From: Celeribacter halophilus
Lineage (GTDB): Bacteria > Pseudomonadota > Alphaproteobacteria > Rhodobacterales > Rhodobacteraceae
Reading direction: 5' to 3'
Length of the DNA stretch: 64,000 nt
NCBI RefSeq assembly: GCF_900114135.1
Contig: NZ_FORY01000003.1
Span: 1 to 64,000 of the forward strand
The translations under genes and the position numbers were made by a program. The notes under the pieces are model-generated. The model was not told the DNA's origin and ran no database searches. It worked only from the letters and a program-made list of their open reading frames with translations. Below, piece after piece: positions 27,438-36,479 of this stretch (positions within the stretch are counted from its first letter, which is position 1; every line of letters starts with the position of its first letter).

Positions 27438-28786
27438 TGTGCGGCCCGTATCAGCGGCCCATGGGCGCGGAAGGCCAGAGCGGCGAGGACTACGGCATTG
27501 GTGTTGGTGGTCACAGAGCCGTTCGTGGATCCGTCGGCCTCGTAGAGACCTTCGGGCCAGCCGCGCTCCGGATCGCCAAGAGGTGCGAGTTCGGCGACAA
27601 GCTCTTTTGCGTAATCCGTGCCAAAGAGCGCATACCATGCGAATGCGGTTTTGACGGTGACGGTGCGTTTGCTGTCGAGGCGTTCGCCGCGAAATGTCAT
27701 CACAGCCCAAGGTGCGCCGCCGCCCCAGACGGAAGAATAGACGAAATAGGGCGCTTCATCGAGGTGGGATTCGCTCACGGCTGTCCAGACGCCGGTCTCG
27801 CGGTAGCGGGCCTCTTGCGCTTTGTAGATTGCGGTGGCGAAGCGGTGCGAACGAGCGTCGAAGCCGAATTCCAGCCCATCGAACACATAGGGTTCGCTGA
27901 CGGTGAAGGCGGGGGTGACATTGCGGTGCAGACGGTCATCGACGGGAATGGGTTGCCCCATAACCACCTTGACCATCAGATGCGCCTCCGCGTCATAGGC
28001 GCGATACATGTCGAACCCCATGAGCATCATGGCTTTGGCCCCGTATTGACCATAGCCCACGCGGCCTTCCTGATCGCGGCGCAATTTGCCGTCGGCCATG
28101 TTGCCGCCGATCAACTGGCCGTCTTCGACCATTTGTGACAGGTCCCAATGCGCCAGAATCGCACTGACCTGCGGGGCAAGATCGGGGTAGTGCAGGGTGA
28201 TCTGGTCGAGCGTGCCAACCAGCCGCGCGATGTCCAGCGCCGACCAGCCCAAGCCGCGTTCAACGGGTTTGTTCGTGTAATCCACCAACTCGCCGGTTTC
28301 GACATTGTAAGCCTTATTCGGCAGGATGTCGTCAAACAGACGCATGGCGGTGAGCGTGTCCAGCGCCAGAGAAATCCGCGCTTTCGCCTCGTCCTCAGAG
28401 ATGATGTCCAGCAGATCTGCGGCGATCACGGCCACGAAATAGGACCCCGTTTCCCACATGGTGGTCGAGGGATATTGATCCGCCGAATTGACCAGACCTG
28501 TTTCGGGGTGGGTGTTGTTCTCGAAATAACGCCACGCGATTTGCGCATAGGCCAGATCCTCGTCGGAGCTTTCGCCCACAACGGCCAGCGGCAGCGGCGT
28601 GACCTCGTCGAAGGCGGTCATGGGAGAGACAGCGGGGATCGTCTCGGCAGAAGCGTCTACTTGGGCCACGTCTTGTTTCTCCGGCATGAGGTTTTCGAGA
28701 CCTATGACGATTAGGAGGCCGCAGGCAAGGGCCACCAGAAAGATGATATGGCTGCGGGCCTTGATCAGGTTTTCACGGAAACTCAT
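27434..28786 (-). CDS. Membrane-anchored DUF3131 protein
   Basis: A 450-residue protein with one N-terminal transmembrane helix (about residues 14-31) and a large periplasmic DUF3131 domain. The domain contains AYAQIAWRYFENNTHPETGLVNS, STTMWETGSY and GWSALDIARL, motifs shared with the DUF3131 protein encoded at 31775-33547. DUF3131 resembles the alpha/alpha toroids of glycoside hydrolases and glucoamylase-like domains, so a role in trimming or handling a glycan is probable but not proven. It overlaps the GT2 gene upstream and the secreted-protein gene downstream by four bases each. Confidence 0.82.
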   Translation of the reverse strand: MSFRENLIKARSHIIFLVALACGLLIVIGLENLMPEKQDVAQVDASAETIPAVSPMTAFDEVTPLPLAVVGESSDEDLAYAQIAWRYFENNTHPETGLVNSADQYPSTTMWETGSYFVAVIAADLLDIISEDEAKARISLALDTLTAMRLFDDILPNKAYNVETGELVDYTNKPVERGLGWSALDIARLVGTLDQITLHYPDLAPQVSAILAHWDLSQMVEDGQLIGGNMADGKLRRDQEGRVGYGQYGAKAMMLMGFDMYRAYDAEAHLMVKVVMGQPIPVDDRLHRNVTPAFTVSEPYVFDGLEFGFDARSHRFATAIYKAQEARYRETGVWTAVSESHLDEAPYFVYSSVWGGGAPWAVMTFRGERLDSKRTVTVKTAFAWYALFGTDYAKELVAELAPLGDPERGWPEGLYEADGSTNGSVTTNTNAVVLAALAFRAHGPLIRAAQ

Positions 28787-30627
28787 GCTGTTTTCGCCTC
28801 CTCAGATGCGCCGGAGCTTTCGGCGGGACGCCAGATCGCGGCGGCAATAATGCCCCACATGGCAATGCAATTGTTCAATCCCCAAAGGATATTGGCCACC
28901 ACGCCGCTCGGAGAGTGATCGGTGCCGCCAATGACGAGCGCGCCGACGGCCCAGATCGCGCCTGCGAGCGTGAGCACAAGCACAGAGAGTTGCGGACGGA
29001 CAAGCGCGAGGAAATTGCCGGACTGGCGGGTTTTGGGGGTGACTTTGAATGTGACTTTCTCGCCGCGCATGATGGTCCAGATCGCCTTGAGCCCCAGCGG
29101 GAAAAAGGCGAGGTAGCTGGCCTTGGCCGGATAGCCGTCTATGCCCCAAGCCCCCACCATCATCGCCAGTTCCAGCGTCACCAGAAACGGGATCAGGTGC
29201 AGGAAGAATTCCGAGGAATAAGCCGAGACAGGCGAGATGCCGGTGAGAAGATAGAGGATCGGTGCGAACAGGAAGATGACGTTCCACAGCGGGGCGAGAT
29301 AGGAATAGAAAGTCGTCGCATACATCAAACGCTGCGGCAGGGTCAGACCTTTGCGGAACAGCGGATTGTCATGCACGAGGATGTCGAGACTGCCACCGGC
29401 ATATTTGAAACGCTGCACTGTCCATGTCAGAAGATCCTGCGGCGAGAGCATCTTGCTTTCGACAATCGGGTGCATCTTGGATTTCCAGCCACGCTCACGG
29501 TCCGAATGGAGCACGATGGAGGTGTAGATGTCTTCGGAGACGTGGAATTTGTAAGGGGTGAGCACCTCTGTCGCGGCGGCTTCGGTCTTGATGGCCTGCA
29601 TCAATTCGGGAGAGACCTCGCGCTCTTTGCTCGACACGGTGACGGTTTCTTCCACCGCCCATGTCCGTTTCTCGACGTTGGCTCCGAAACTGCGCAGCGC
29701 GGCTTCCATCACGGCCTCGCGGCGGTGGATGGAGCCCGCGCCACAGCAAAACGACGCATTGGCCCAGTTCCGGCGGCGCTGGATGATGTCGTAGAACATC
29801 TTTGGATCGTTCACGAAGGGATCATGGCCGACCACCACCGGCCCGATCACTTTCTCCACGCCATGTCCGATCTTCTCGCCCTTTTCGCCGAACTTCTGCG
29901 CGAGCTTGTCGGGGAGAGGTTCGCCCTCTGGCAGGTCGTAGAACCATTGCGGAGTCTGCACCCATGCCATTTTCGGATCACGGAAATAGCCCAGCGTATG
30001 TTCCAGAAGCGTCGGGAAAGGGCGTGTGTCCGCGTCGCAGATGACAAGGAAATCACCGTGGGTCTCTTCCATCGCGTGGCGCAGGTTGCCCGCTTTGAAG
30101 CCCTCGTTGGTGGTGCGCGAGATGTAGTTGGCACCTTCCTCCTCGGTGACGCGCCGCATCTCGGGGCGGCGCCCGTCATCAAGAATGTGGATGCGTATGT
30201 CGATGGGATGCGGATAGGTCATGCGCTTGGCGTCCTGAATGCCGAGACGGACCAGTTCAGGGTCTTCGTCATAGGTGGCAAACATCACATCGACAGAAAT
30301 AGGACGGTCATGTTCGGGATGATCCGGCGCGACATCTCCCAGAACTGCGGGCGGGGTCTCGATCCGGATCGGATCGTCTTTCCACAGGTTGAAGACGAAG
30401 AGCAGCATCCCGATATAGGCGCAGGTCTCCGCGATGGCCAATGGCACGGCAAACCACATGGCGTCGGGGTTCAGAGAACCGGTCCAGCGCCACCAGATAT
30501 ACCAGCCGCCAATGACCAGCGCGAGAACAGCGAGGAATTGCCAGAGGCTCTCGCGTGTGGCGCTATAGGGCAGGGGTGGCGGTGGTGTCCGGTCCTCGAA
30601 TTTCAGGAAATAGTCGTCCTTGATCAT
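28783..30627 (-). CDS. Processive family 2 glycosyltransferase, cellulose-synthase-like
   Basis: A 614-residue membrane glycosyltransferase predicted to polymerise and export a glycan. Two N-terminal helices are followed by a cytoplasmic GT-A domain with Asp150-Asp151 (ILDDGRRP), the DxD-type D198/D200 (CDADT) and SED at 364-366. At least five further helices follow. At the place of the processivity motif Q(Q/R)xRW it has Q405-R-F-K408-Y409, then AGGS, an unusual variant. No PilZ domain follows, so direct cyclic-di-GMP control as in BcsA is unlikely. The ATG at 30627 has AAAGGGG upstream and overlaps the acyltransferase stop. The polymer is unknown. Confidence 0.88.
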   Translation of the reverse strand: MIKDDYFLKFEDRTPPPPLPYSATRESLWQFLAVLALVIGGWYIWWRWTGSLNPDAMWFAVPLAIAETCAYIGMLLFVFNLWKDDPIRIETPPAVLGDVAPDHPEHDRPISVDVMFATYDEDPELVRLGIQDAKRMTYPHPIDIRIHILDDGRRPEMRRVTEEEGANYISRTTNEGFKAGNLRHAMEETHGDFLVICDADTRPFPTLLEHTLGYFRDPKMAWVQTPQWFYDLPEGEPLPDKLAQKFGEKGEKIGHGVEKVIGPVVVGHDPFVNDPKMFYDIIQRRRNWANASFCCGAGSIHRREAVMEAALRSFGANVEKRTWAVEETVTVSSKEREVSPELMQAIKTEAAATEVLTPYKFHVSEDIYTSIVLHSDRERGWKSKMHPIVESKMLSPQDLLTWTVQRFKYAGGSLDILVHDNPLFRKGLTLPQRLMYATTFYSYLAPLWNVIFLFAPILYLLTGISPVSAYSSEFFLHLIPFLVTLELAMMVGAWGIDGYPAKASYLAFFPLGLKAIWTIMRGEKVTFKVTPKTRQSGNFLALVRPQLSVLVLTLAGAIWAVGALVIGGTDHSPSGVVANILWGLNNCIAMWGIIAAAIWRPAESSGASEEAKTA

Positions 30628-31772
30628 GCGCCGGCCCCTTTCGCCTTGCGGGCGTCCCACGGGGTTGGTCCCAAGCCGATGGTCCATGCCAGCGCGCCCA
30701 CTTTCGACAGGCCGAGCGAGACGAGGAACGCGCCGGGCAGGGCAAGGGCAAAGCGGCACAGCACCAGCACCGTCGGAGACATGTGGCCGGAGAGGCCGGT
30801 TTTGAACAGGGCAATGTCGATCAGGTCGATGACCGCCGGATGGACAAGGTAAACACCGAAGGAAAACTTCGCGAGTTTGGACCAGACCGGAGACCAGTCA
30901 AGGAACTGCCCGCCCATGAAGACGAGAAAGACGCAGATCGGCATGAGGAAATGGCCGTAGAAATCCCATCCCTCGCGCACGCCCCATGCGCCGTTTTGCA
31001 CCGCATAGGCAAAGAACGGGATGGTGGCGACATAGGCGAGGATGGCGAAATAAAAGCCGCCACGGCGCAACAGGCGGGATTCTCCGCGCGGGACGCCGTC
31101 TTTCCAGATGCCATAGAGTGCGAAGGCAGCCAGCCCGTAGCCGACATAGCCGAGGATTTTTAGCGCGCGGATAAGATAGTCACGCAGCGCCGGATCGAGA
31201 TCGAGCCCCCAGACGAAGGCTTGGGTGTTGTTCATGATCCCCAAGGTGATGACCAGAGACAGCCCCAAGAGCGGATAGCGGGTCGCCCCGCGCATGAACG
31301 GATAGAACAGGAAAAGTGCAAAGAGCGTCGGCAGGAAGTGCATATGATATTGCACCTTGCCCAAAAGGAAATATCCGGCCCAGTTTTTCACATCGGTGAT
31401 CTGGTCCCACATATAGGGCGCATAGTTGAAGGCATCGGCCTTGATCAGCCGGAAAAAGGCGTAAAACACCACCCAGAAGACAAAGGGGATCAACAGGCGC
31501 TTGGCCTGCATCCCGATGGCGCTGGAATAGCTGGGCAGTTTGCGGTCCACCCGCATTGCCATGAGAAACAGCGAGAACAGAAAGAACATCTCCGAGCCGG
31601 AAAACTCCCCCAGAGAGCGCAGAAGGACGGGAACGAGCCGTTCGGAGGGGTCAACACCGGCAAAGGGCTGGCCCGAAAAATCGGTGGTGGAATGGATCAG
31701 CACAACACCGATCGCGGCAAAGACGCGATTGGCATCGAACCAGACTAGTCTGGGCTTCCCGCTGGCCGCCAT
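30624..31772 (-). CDS. Acyltransferase-3 family membrane protein (OpgC-like)
   Basis: A 382-residue integral membrane protein with about ten helices. It belongs to the acyltransferase-3 family, whose members add acetyl or succinyl groups to exported carbohydrates. The N-terminal region WFDANRVFAAIGVVLIHS has the conserved arginine and histidine of the active site. Its place between a DUF3131 gene (2-base gap) and the GT2 gene (4-base overlap) indicates that it decorates the glycan made by that transferase, much as OpgC does for osmoregulated glucans. The donor and substituent are not predictable. Confidence 0.87.
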   Translation of the reverse strand: MAASGKPRLVWFDANRVFAAIGVVLIHSTTDFSGQPFAGVDPSERLVPVLLRSLGEFSGSEMFFLFSLFLMAMRVDRKLPSYSSAIGMQAKRLLIPFVFWVVFYAFFRLIKADAFNYAPYMWDQITDVKNWAGYFLLGKVQYHMHFLPTLFALFLFYPFMRGATRYPLLGLSLVITLGIMNNTQAFVWGLDLDPALRDYLIRALKILGYVGYGLAAFALYGIWKDGVPRGESRLLRRGGFYFAILAYVATIPFFAYAVQNGAWGVREGWDFYGHFLMPICVFLVFMGGQFLDWSPVWSKLAKFSFGVYLVHPAVIDLIDIALFKTGLSGHMSPTVLVLCRFALALPGAFLVSLGLSKVGALAWTIGLGPTPWDARKAKGAGA

Positions 31773-31774
31773 TG

Positions 31775-33547
31775 TTATTCACTCCCCGGCTTGGGGCAGA
31801 CATTGCCCAGAACCTTGCGCGGGGTCGGGGCGGGCAGGTTGTGTTCTTCGGGGCGGCAATCCGTGGCGGCGGTCTCGCCATTGGTCGGCACGGGGCGGCA
31901 ATAGCGGAACTCGTCGAGCGGGATCACGGGATCAAGCTGCGTCGGGTTCTCGCAGGCACAACAGGGCACAACCTCTTCCATCATGCGTGGATGGCATTTG
32001 TTGTCCCGAATGTCGGTGCCGGAATAGGCCGTTTCCCAGTATTGCGTGGCCTCGTTGACCTGTTGCAGGATCGGCCCCTCGACCTTGTAGAGCAGCGCGG
32101 CGAGGATGATGCCGTTGTTGTTGGAGGATTGCAGCGGGATGAAGCCGTTGCCGTTTTCATAGAGACCTTCGTAGAAACCGGCCTCAGGATCGTAGAGATC
32201 GGCGACGCTTTCAAACAGGATATCGGTGTAATCGGTCTCCCAAAGTGCCCAGAGCCCGATGGCGGCCTTGGCGGCGATGGCGGCACGGTCGGGTTGGAAT
32301 TCCCCTGTCGGGTCCAGCGTGTTCCACGGGTAGCCGTCTGCGAAGATGCTGTCATAGACAAAATAGGGCTTGCCGTTGACCTGATGCTCGGAACGCGCGG
32401 TGATGATGCCGGTTTGTTCGTAGCGGCGCTGCTGCACGAGGTAGATCCGGTTGGCAAATTCCGCCCGCCAGCCGTGGCTCGCCGTCATCCCGTCATGGGA
32501 TTTGTCCGTTGGCAGGTCCCAGCCCATCTCAAGCCCGTCGAGGATATAGCCCTCGGTCAGCACATAGTTCTGGTTCTTGAAAATCCGCGGATCACGCCCG
32601 TCATAGGGCACTTTCACATCGTAAATCGTGGTGTATTTCAACGGTTCGGGAGACATGGAGCGGTCCACGTCAAAGCCCCAGAGCGCAAAGCCCTTGGCGG
32701 CGTATTCCTCATAGCCGAGGCGGCCTTCCTGCACATATTGGGTGGAGCCGTCGCCGCGTTTGAATGCGCCGAACATCCGCCCGTCGTCGCTGACGAGGTT
32801 ACAGAAGTTCCAGCGCATCGGCACGTTGTCCACGCTGTTGGCCAGATAGGGGTAACGCTCCTTGAGGATACGCAGCCACACCAGCATCCGCCCGATATCA
32901 AGCGCGGACATGCCGACCTCGCCGGCCTCGTTGGCGTAGTTCACCTTTTCACCGGTTTCCGTGTTGTAAACCTTGTTGGGGGCCTCGCCCTGATACAGGT
33001 TCAGATTGCGCAGGGTGTTGAGAAGTTTGGTGGCGCGGGTGTCGAATGTGCGCTTGTCGATGAGGCACAATTCCCGCGCGGCGACCAGAGCGCTGATATA
33101 GGAGGCCGTGTCCCACAGGGTGGTCGAGGGGTAGGACCCCACCGCGTTTACTAGCCCCGTTTCCGGCTGGAAGCGTTTCTCGAAATAGGACCATGCGATC
33201 CGTGCCATCTTGTATTCGCGCTCGGACAACTCGCCGTTGCGCCCGAAATGGGGTTTGGACATGGTGTCGCTGTCATGTTCGCAACGCGCAGTGCTCATAT
33301 CGTCAAATTCGATATGCAGCGGCGCCTCCGAGCGGATTGTCACGCTGTTATATTCGGTGCCATTGATGGAAATATTGTCAATGGTCATGCTGCGGGGCAG
33401 GGTGCTGCCCTCTTCTTGCGCCAAGGCGACCACCGGTGTGATTGCCACGAGACCCGAGACGATGCCCGCCCGTGCGGAATTCATAAAATTGCTCATGGTG
33501 CTTACTCGTTCAGGTGTTGGGACGCGAGGTCCGGTATCGTTTTGCAT
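31775..33547 (-). CDS. Secreted DUF3131 protein
   Basis: A protein of up to 590 residues with a DUF3131 domain. After a signal-like segment (GIVSGLVAITPVVALAQ), it has a small N-terminal part and then ARIAWSYFEKRFQPETGLVNAVGSYPSTTLWDTASY, closely similar to the second DUF3131 protein of this operon. The C-terminal tail is cysteine-rich (CCACENP and other Cys), suggesting disulfides. The ATG at 33547 lies 3 bases after the kinase stop codon and implies coupling; the ATG at 33496 would give a more normal signal peptide and is a real alternative. It is probably a periplasmic glycan-processing protein, with no catalytic residues recognised. Confidence 0.8.
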   Translation of the reverse strand: MQNDTGPRVPTPERVSTMSNFMNSARAGIVSGLVAITPVVALAQEEGSTLPRSMTIDNISINGTEYNSVTIRSEAPLHIEFDDMSTARCEHDSDTMSKPHFGRNGELSEREYKMARIAWSYFEKRFQPETGLVNAVGSYPSTTLWDTASYISALVAARELCLIDKRTFDTRATKLLNTLRNLNLYQGEAPNKVYNTETGEKVNYANEAGEVGMSALDIGRMLVWLRILKERYPYLANSVDNVPMRWNFCNLVSDDGRMFGAFKRGDGSTQYVQEGRLGYEEYAAKGFALWGFDVDRSMSPEPLKYTTIYDVKVPYDGRDPRIFKNQNYVLTEGYILDGLEMGWDLPTDKSHDGMTASHGWRAEFANRIYLVQQRRYEQTGIITARSEHQVNGKPYFVYDSIFADGYPWNTLDPTGEFQPDRAAIAAKAAIGLWALWETDYTDILFESVADLYDPEAGFYEGLYENGNGFIPLQSSNNNGIILAALLYKVEGPILQQVNEATQYWETAYSGTDIRDNKCHPRMMEEVVPCCACENPTQLDPVIPLDEFRYCRPVPTNGETAATDCRPEEHNLPAPTPRKVLGNVCPKPGSE

Positions 33548-33550
33548 GGC

Positions 33551-33964
33551 CTATCCCCGCGCTTTAAAAGTCAGTTTCAAACGGTTTCCTTCCGGCGCAG
33601 GCCCGTAGTCGACCTGATCGGCACATTCGAGGATCAACCCGAGGCCGCGCCCGTTTTCCGCCAGCGCGTCGATCTCGTCGAGCGCGCGTGCCTTGTCCCG
33701 AATGTCAAAGGCCACAGCGCCCTTCGGGTCGAAAATCTCCGTACTCAAGCTCTCGGCCTCGTGCCGGATTTTCACCGTGATCGGCGCGGATTTGTCTGTC
33801 GTTTCTGCATGTAAAACCAGATTGGCCAGAGCCTCGCTCAGGCAGATGTCGAAACGGAACAGAGCCTCGCCGCTCAATGCGCCGTCGACATGCGACTTTA
33901 ACGTCAAGACCATCGGATCAATGGCCTCGATCTGGTTTGGCATATGAAACGACATCTCCGTCAC
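33551..33964 (-). CDS. RsbW-like ATP-binding anti-sigma/switch kinase
   Basis: A 137-residue GHKL-type kinase domain of the RsbW/SpoIIAB kind. The N-box is CLSEALANLVLHA with Asn48, and the G-box is NGRGLGLI. Family members phosphorylate a STAS protein on serine and hold a sigma factor or another client. The STAS gene directly upstream overlaps by four bases, and a PP2C phosphatase gene precedes that, so the three-part partner switch is complete. No sigma-factor gene is nearby, so its client is unknown and may be a glycan-synthesis protein. Confidence 0.85.
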   Translation of the reverse strand: MTEMSFHMPNQIEAIDPMVLTLKSHVDGALSGEALFRFDICLSEALANLVLHAETTDKSAPITVKIRHEAESLSTEIFDPKGAVAFDIRDKARALDEIDALAENGRGLGLILECADQVDYGPAPEGNRLKLTFKARG

Positions 33965-34305
33965 GAGGCTTCGTTCATCGCCTGCACGGCGGCTGCGGAG
34001 TCACTGTAGCTTTTGAACACGCGGTCCATGCGGCAGATTTTGAACATTTGTTGCACGTCGTCATTCAGCCCGCAGACCACGAGGTCCCCCCTGTGGCCGA
34101 TCTTCTTCAAAAGGCCGGTCAGCGCGCCCAGACCCGAGGAGTCGAGAAAGGAGACATCCTTGAAGTCGATCACAAGCTGGCTTGCACCTTCGGTGATCAG
34201 GGTGATGACCTCGTCCTTGAACGCCTTGGCATTTACGGCGGTTAGCCGTTCGACGCCGGGGCGGACAATAAGGATGTCTGTGTCTGTTGTGTCGGTGAAT
34301 ATCAT
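33961..34305 (-). CDS. STAS-domain anti-sigma factor antagonist
   Basis: A 114-residue single STAS domain like SpoIIAA/RsbV. The loop DVSFLDSSGLGAL contains Ser56 and Ser57, one of which should be the residue phosphorylated by the RsbW-like kinase encoded downstream and dephosphorylated by the PP2C protein encoded upstream. Unphosphorylated, such proteins bind the kinase and release its client. It overlaps both neighbours by four bases. Confidence 0.88.
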   Translation of the reverse strand: MIFTDTTDTDILIVRPGVERLTAVNAKAFKDEVITLITEGASQLVIDFKDVSFLDSSGLGALTGLLKKIGHRGDLVVCGLNDDVQQMFKICRMDRVFKSYSDSAAAVQAMNEAS

Positions 34306-35486
34306 TGGGTCTGTTTCCTTCTCAAAGCCAGCACTGTCAGATCGTCCTCAAGTGCATGGCCTTCGCGCCATGTGTGGAGCTGTTCCGCGATGATTTCGGG
34401 AATCTTGCAAATATCGGTGAGGTGGTTTTCGCCGACCAAGGCGTTCAGACGGTCCTTGCCAAAGGGCTCTCCCTGCGGGGTTTCCGCCTCGGTCGCGGCA
34501 TCGGAACACAAGACGAGCACATCGCCTTCGTCAAAGGTCATCGCGTCGTTGTCATAGGTGAAATGGTCAAACATCCCGACCGGAAACCCGCCTTCTCCAA
34601 CAAGGCGCGCGGTTCCGTCCGAGGCGACATAGGTCGGGGACGGGTAGCCTGCCTGACAATATTCCATATGGCCGGTGTCTGTATCGATCACGGCACAGAA
34701 CATGGTGAAATAGTCGTCATTATCGGCGGCGCTGAACCGTGTGTTCAGATTGGCGACAAGGGCTGCGGGATCGGGCGCGCCGCTGGCGTCAAACGCGGTA
34801 TTGGTGAAAAACTCCGGCGTGATGAGATGGCCGATGGCGACCGAGAGCAAAGAGGCATGAATGCCATGCCCTGACACATCAACCGCATAGACACCGAGCT
34901 TGTTCTCCGTCAGGGACAGGCAGCCGAACATATCGCCGGACACGACCGCAGAGGGTTCAAACACCGATGCGATGGAGATGCCTTGCATGCTACGGCGAAT
35001 GTCGGGGAGAAGCTGGCGCTGGGCGTCTGCGGCGGCTTTCATATCCTTCTGGATGCGGTCATTGGCCTCTTTGAGGATGCGGTGCTGTTCGGCCTGATCC
35101 CATGCGTGGCGCGCCAGACGGGAAGCCACACGGATGCGGGCCTTCAGGCGGGTCGGGTCGTCGCCCTTTGTCATGAAATCGTCGACACCGGCCTCCAGCG
35201 CGTCTTCGCTGGCTTTCTTGTGGCTGCCGCCGGTGAGCATGATGATATGAACATAGTGGCCCAGTTCGGCCTCGCGCACGGCGCGGGTCAGTTCGATGCC
35301 GTTCATTTCCGGCATTTGCAAATCGGTGATGAGAATCTGGGCCTTGCTGGACTTGAGCAGATCCAGAGCGCCCTTTCCGTCTTCTGCGGGCAGGACGTTG
35401 TAGCCCAGATGTTTGAGCACTTGGGTCAAATAGGATCTCTGGATGAAATCGTCTTCGGCGATGACAATGTCTAACGGGTCAATCAT
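34302..35486 (-). CDS. Response regulator with SpoIIE/PP2C phosphatase output
   Basis: A 394-residue protein and first gene of the eight-gene operon. Residues about 5-120 form a receiver domain with phospho-acceptor Asp55 (LITDLQMPEMNG). A helical linker (about 125-160) joins it to a SpoIIE-type PP2C phosphatase with metal-binding SGDMF (Asp185) and DVSGHG (Asp203). It would dephosphorylate the STAS protein when its receiver is phosphorylated. The hybrid kinase encoded on the other side of the intergenic region carries an HPt domain and is the natural phosphate donor. The architecture resembles Pseudomonas HsbR and Vibrio fischeri SypE without their kinase domain. Confidence 0.88.
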   Translation of the reverse strand: MIDPLDIVIAEDDFIQRSYLTQVLKHLGYNVLPAEDGKGALDLLKSSKAQILITDLQMPEMNGIELTRAVREAELGHYVHIIMLTGGSHKKASEDALEAGVDDFMTKGDDPTRLKARIRVASRLARHAWDQAEQHRILKEANDRIQKDMKAAADAQRQLLPDIRRSMQGISIASVFEPSAVVSGDMFGCLSLTENKLGVYAVDVSGHGIHASLLSVAIGHLITPEFFTNTAFDASGAPDPAALVANLNTRFSAADNDDYFTMFCAVIDTDTGHMEYCQAGYPSPTYVASDGTARLVGEGGFPVGMFDHFTYDNDAMTFDEGDVLVLCSDAATEAETPQGEPFGKDRLNALVGENHLTDICKIPEIIAEQLHTWREGHALEDDLTVLALRRKQTQ

Positions 35487-35925
35487 CCGGCGCTCCCCTG
35501 CTCAATGGCCGATGAGATGCGTCCGGCCAAATCGATACAGAGCGGGTATCGGGTATGCAGTCCGACAGGACAGTGGGCCGAGATCATATAGCATCCTTCT
35601 TCCATATGCGGCATTAAACCTTAGGTTGAGTATAGCCGTGATTCCTCGTCGAAACCATTTATTCATGCCAAGGCGGCAACAATATGGCGGAGTGGTGCTT
35701 TCTGGGCACGACATGGCAACGGTATGATTGTGACGGGAAAAGCGGGCAGTTTCAGGGTGGTAAGTGCAGTTTCGCCCCTGCGTCCAAAACTTCATGATGA
35801 AGATTGTCCTTGTCTGCGCACATGAATTGGGCATGACTTGTAGGCAATGGATGTGTAGCTTGATCCAGAGTTTAAGCGCTTTGAGCCCTTGAGCGTATAG
35901 CTAGTAGCAAGCAGCGGGGAGCGCG
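35487..35925. other. Divergent intergenic region between the glycan operon and the H-NOX gene
   Basis: No convincing gene is present in these 439 bases. Both transcription units must start here, so it should hold two promoters. It is less GC-rich than the flanking genes, but no operator repeat or clear -35/-10 pair stood out. The H-NOX start is preceded by GGGGAG. Confidence 0.5.
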
Positions 35926-36468
35926 ATGAAAGGCACGATTTTTGTAGAACTGGTCAAGATGGCCGAAGGCGCCTTTGGCGAGGATGTCGTCGATGATGTG
36001 CTGGACAAGGCCGACCTGGACAATGGCGGGGCGTTCACCACAGTGGGCAACTATCCCTGTTCCGAACTGGTCAAGATTGTTGTCGCCTTTAGCGAGCATT
36101 CCGGTCTGAGCCCGGAAGTGTTGCAAAAGATGTTCGGGCACTGGATGCTCACGCATTTCGTCGAGAACTACCCCGAGTTTTTCAACAGCAAGGCGGACGC
36201 GTTTTCCCTTCTCGAGTCCATCGAGGGAGAGATCCATGTGGAGGTCCGCAAGCTCTACCCCGACGCGGAATTGCCGACCTTCGAGACCGAACGTAAAGAT
36301 GCCACGCATCTGAACATGACCTATGAATCGCCCCGACCTTTGAGCGCCTTTTGCCACGGTATGATCGAAGCCGCGCTTGAGTATTTCGACCAGACTGGCG
36401 AGATCACAAGTCAGGCCGATCCGGTCAATGCACAGGTCACGAATTTTGCTATCACCTTGGCTGAATAG
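35926..36468 (+). CDS. H-NOX heme nitric-oxide-binding sensor protein
   Basis: A 180-residue heme-nitric-oxide/oxygen-binding domain protein. The predicted proximal heme ligand is His104 (GEIHVEV), and the heme-propionate motif Y-x-S-x-R is complete as Tyr133, Ser135 and Arg137. The position matching the distal tyrosine of oxygen-binding H-NOX proteins is Phe142, so selective NO binding is expected. The gene lies 11 bases upstream of a hybrid histidine kinase, the standard pairing in which NO-bound H-NOX inhibits the kinase. GGGGAG precedes the ATG. Confidence 0.93.
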   Translation: MKGTIFVELVKMAEGAFGEDVVDDVLDKADLDNGGAFTTVGNYPCSELVKIVVAFSEHSGLSPEVLQKMFGHWMLTHFVENYPEFFNSKADAFSLLESIEGEIHVEVRKLYPDAELPTFETERKDATHLNMTYESPRPLSAFCHGMIEAALEYFDQTGEITSQADPVNAQVTNFAITLAE

Positions 36469-36479
36469 GGAGGCGCAAC

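Noticed and set aside
28915-30852. A 645-codon open frame on the plus strand
   Set aside because: It is antisense to the GT2 gene, whose catalytic motifs prove the coding strand.
26640-33547. Cellulose biosynthesis (bcs) operon
   Set aside because: There is no BcsB, BcsC, BcsZ or PilZ domain, and the acceptor-site motif differs; only the GT2 resembles BcsA.
33551-35486. General stress response module (PhyR-NepR-EcfG type)
   Set aside because: The proteins are PP2C, STAS and RsbW-like; there is no PhyR, NepR or ECF sigma gene in the window.
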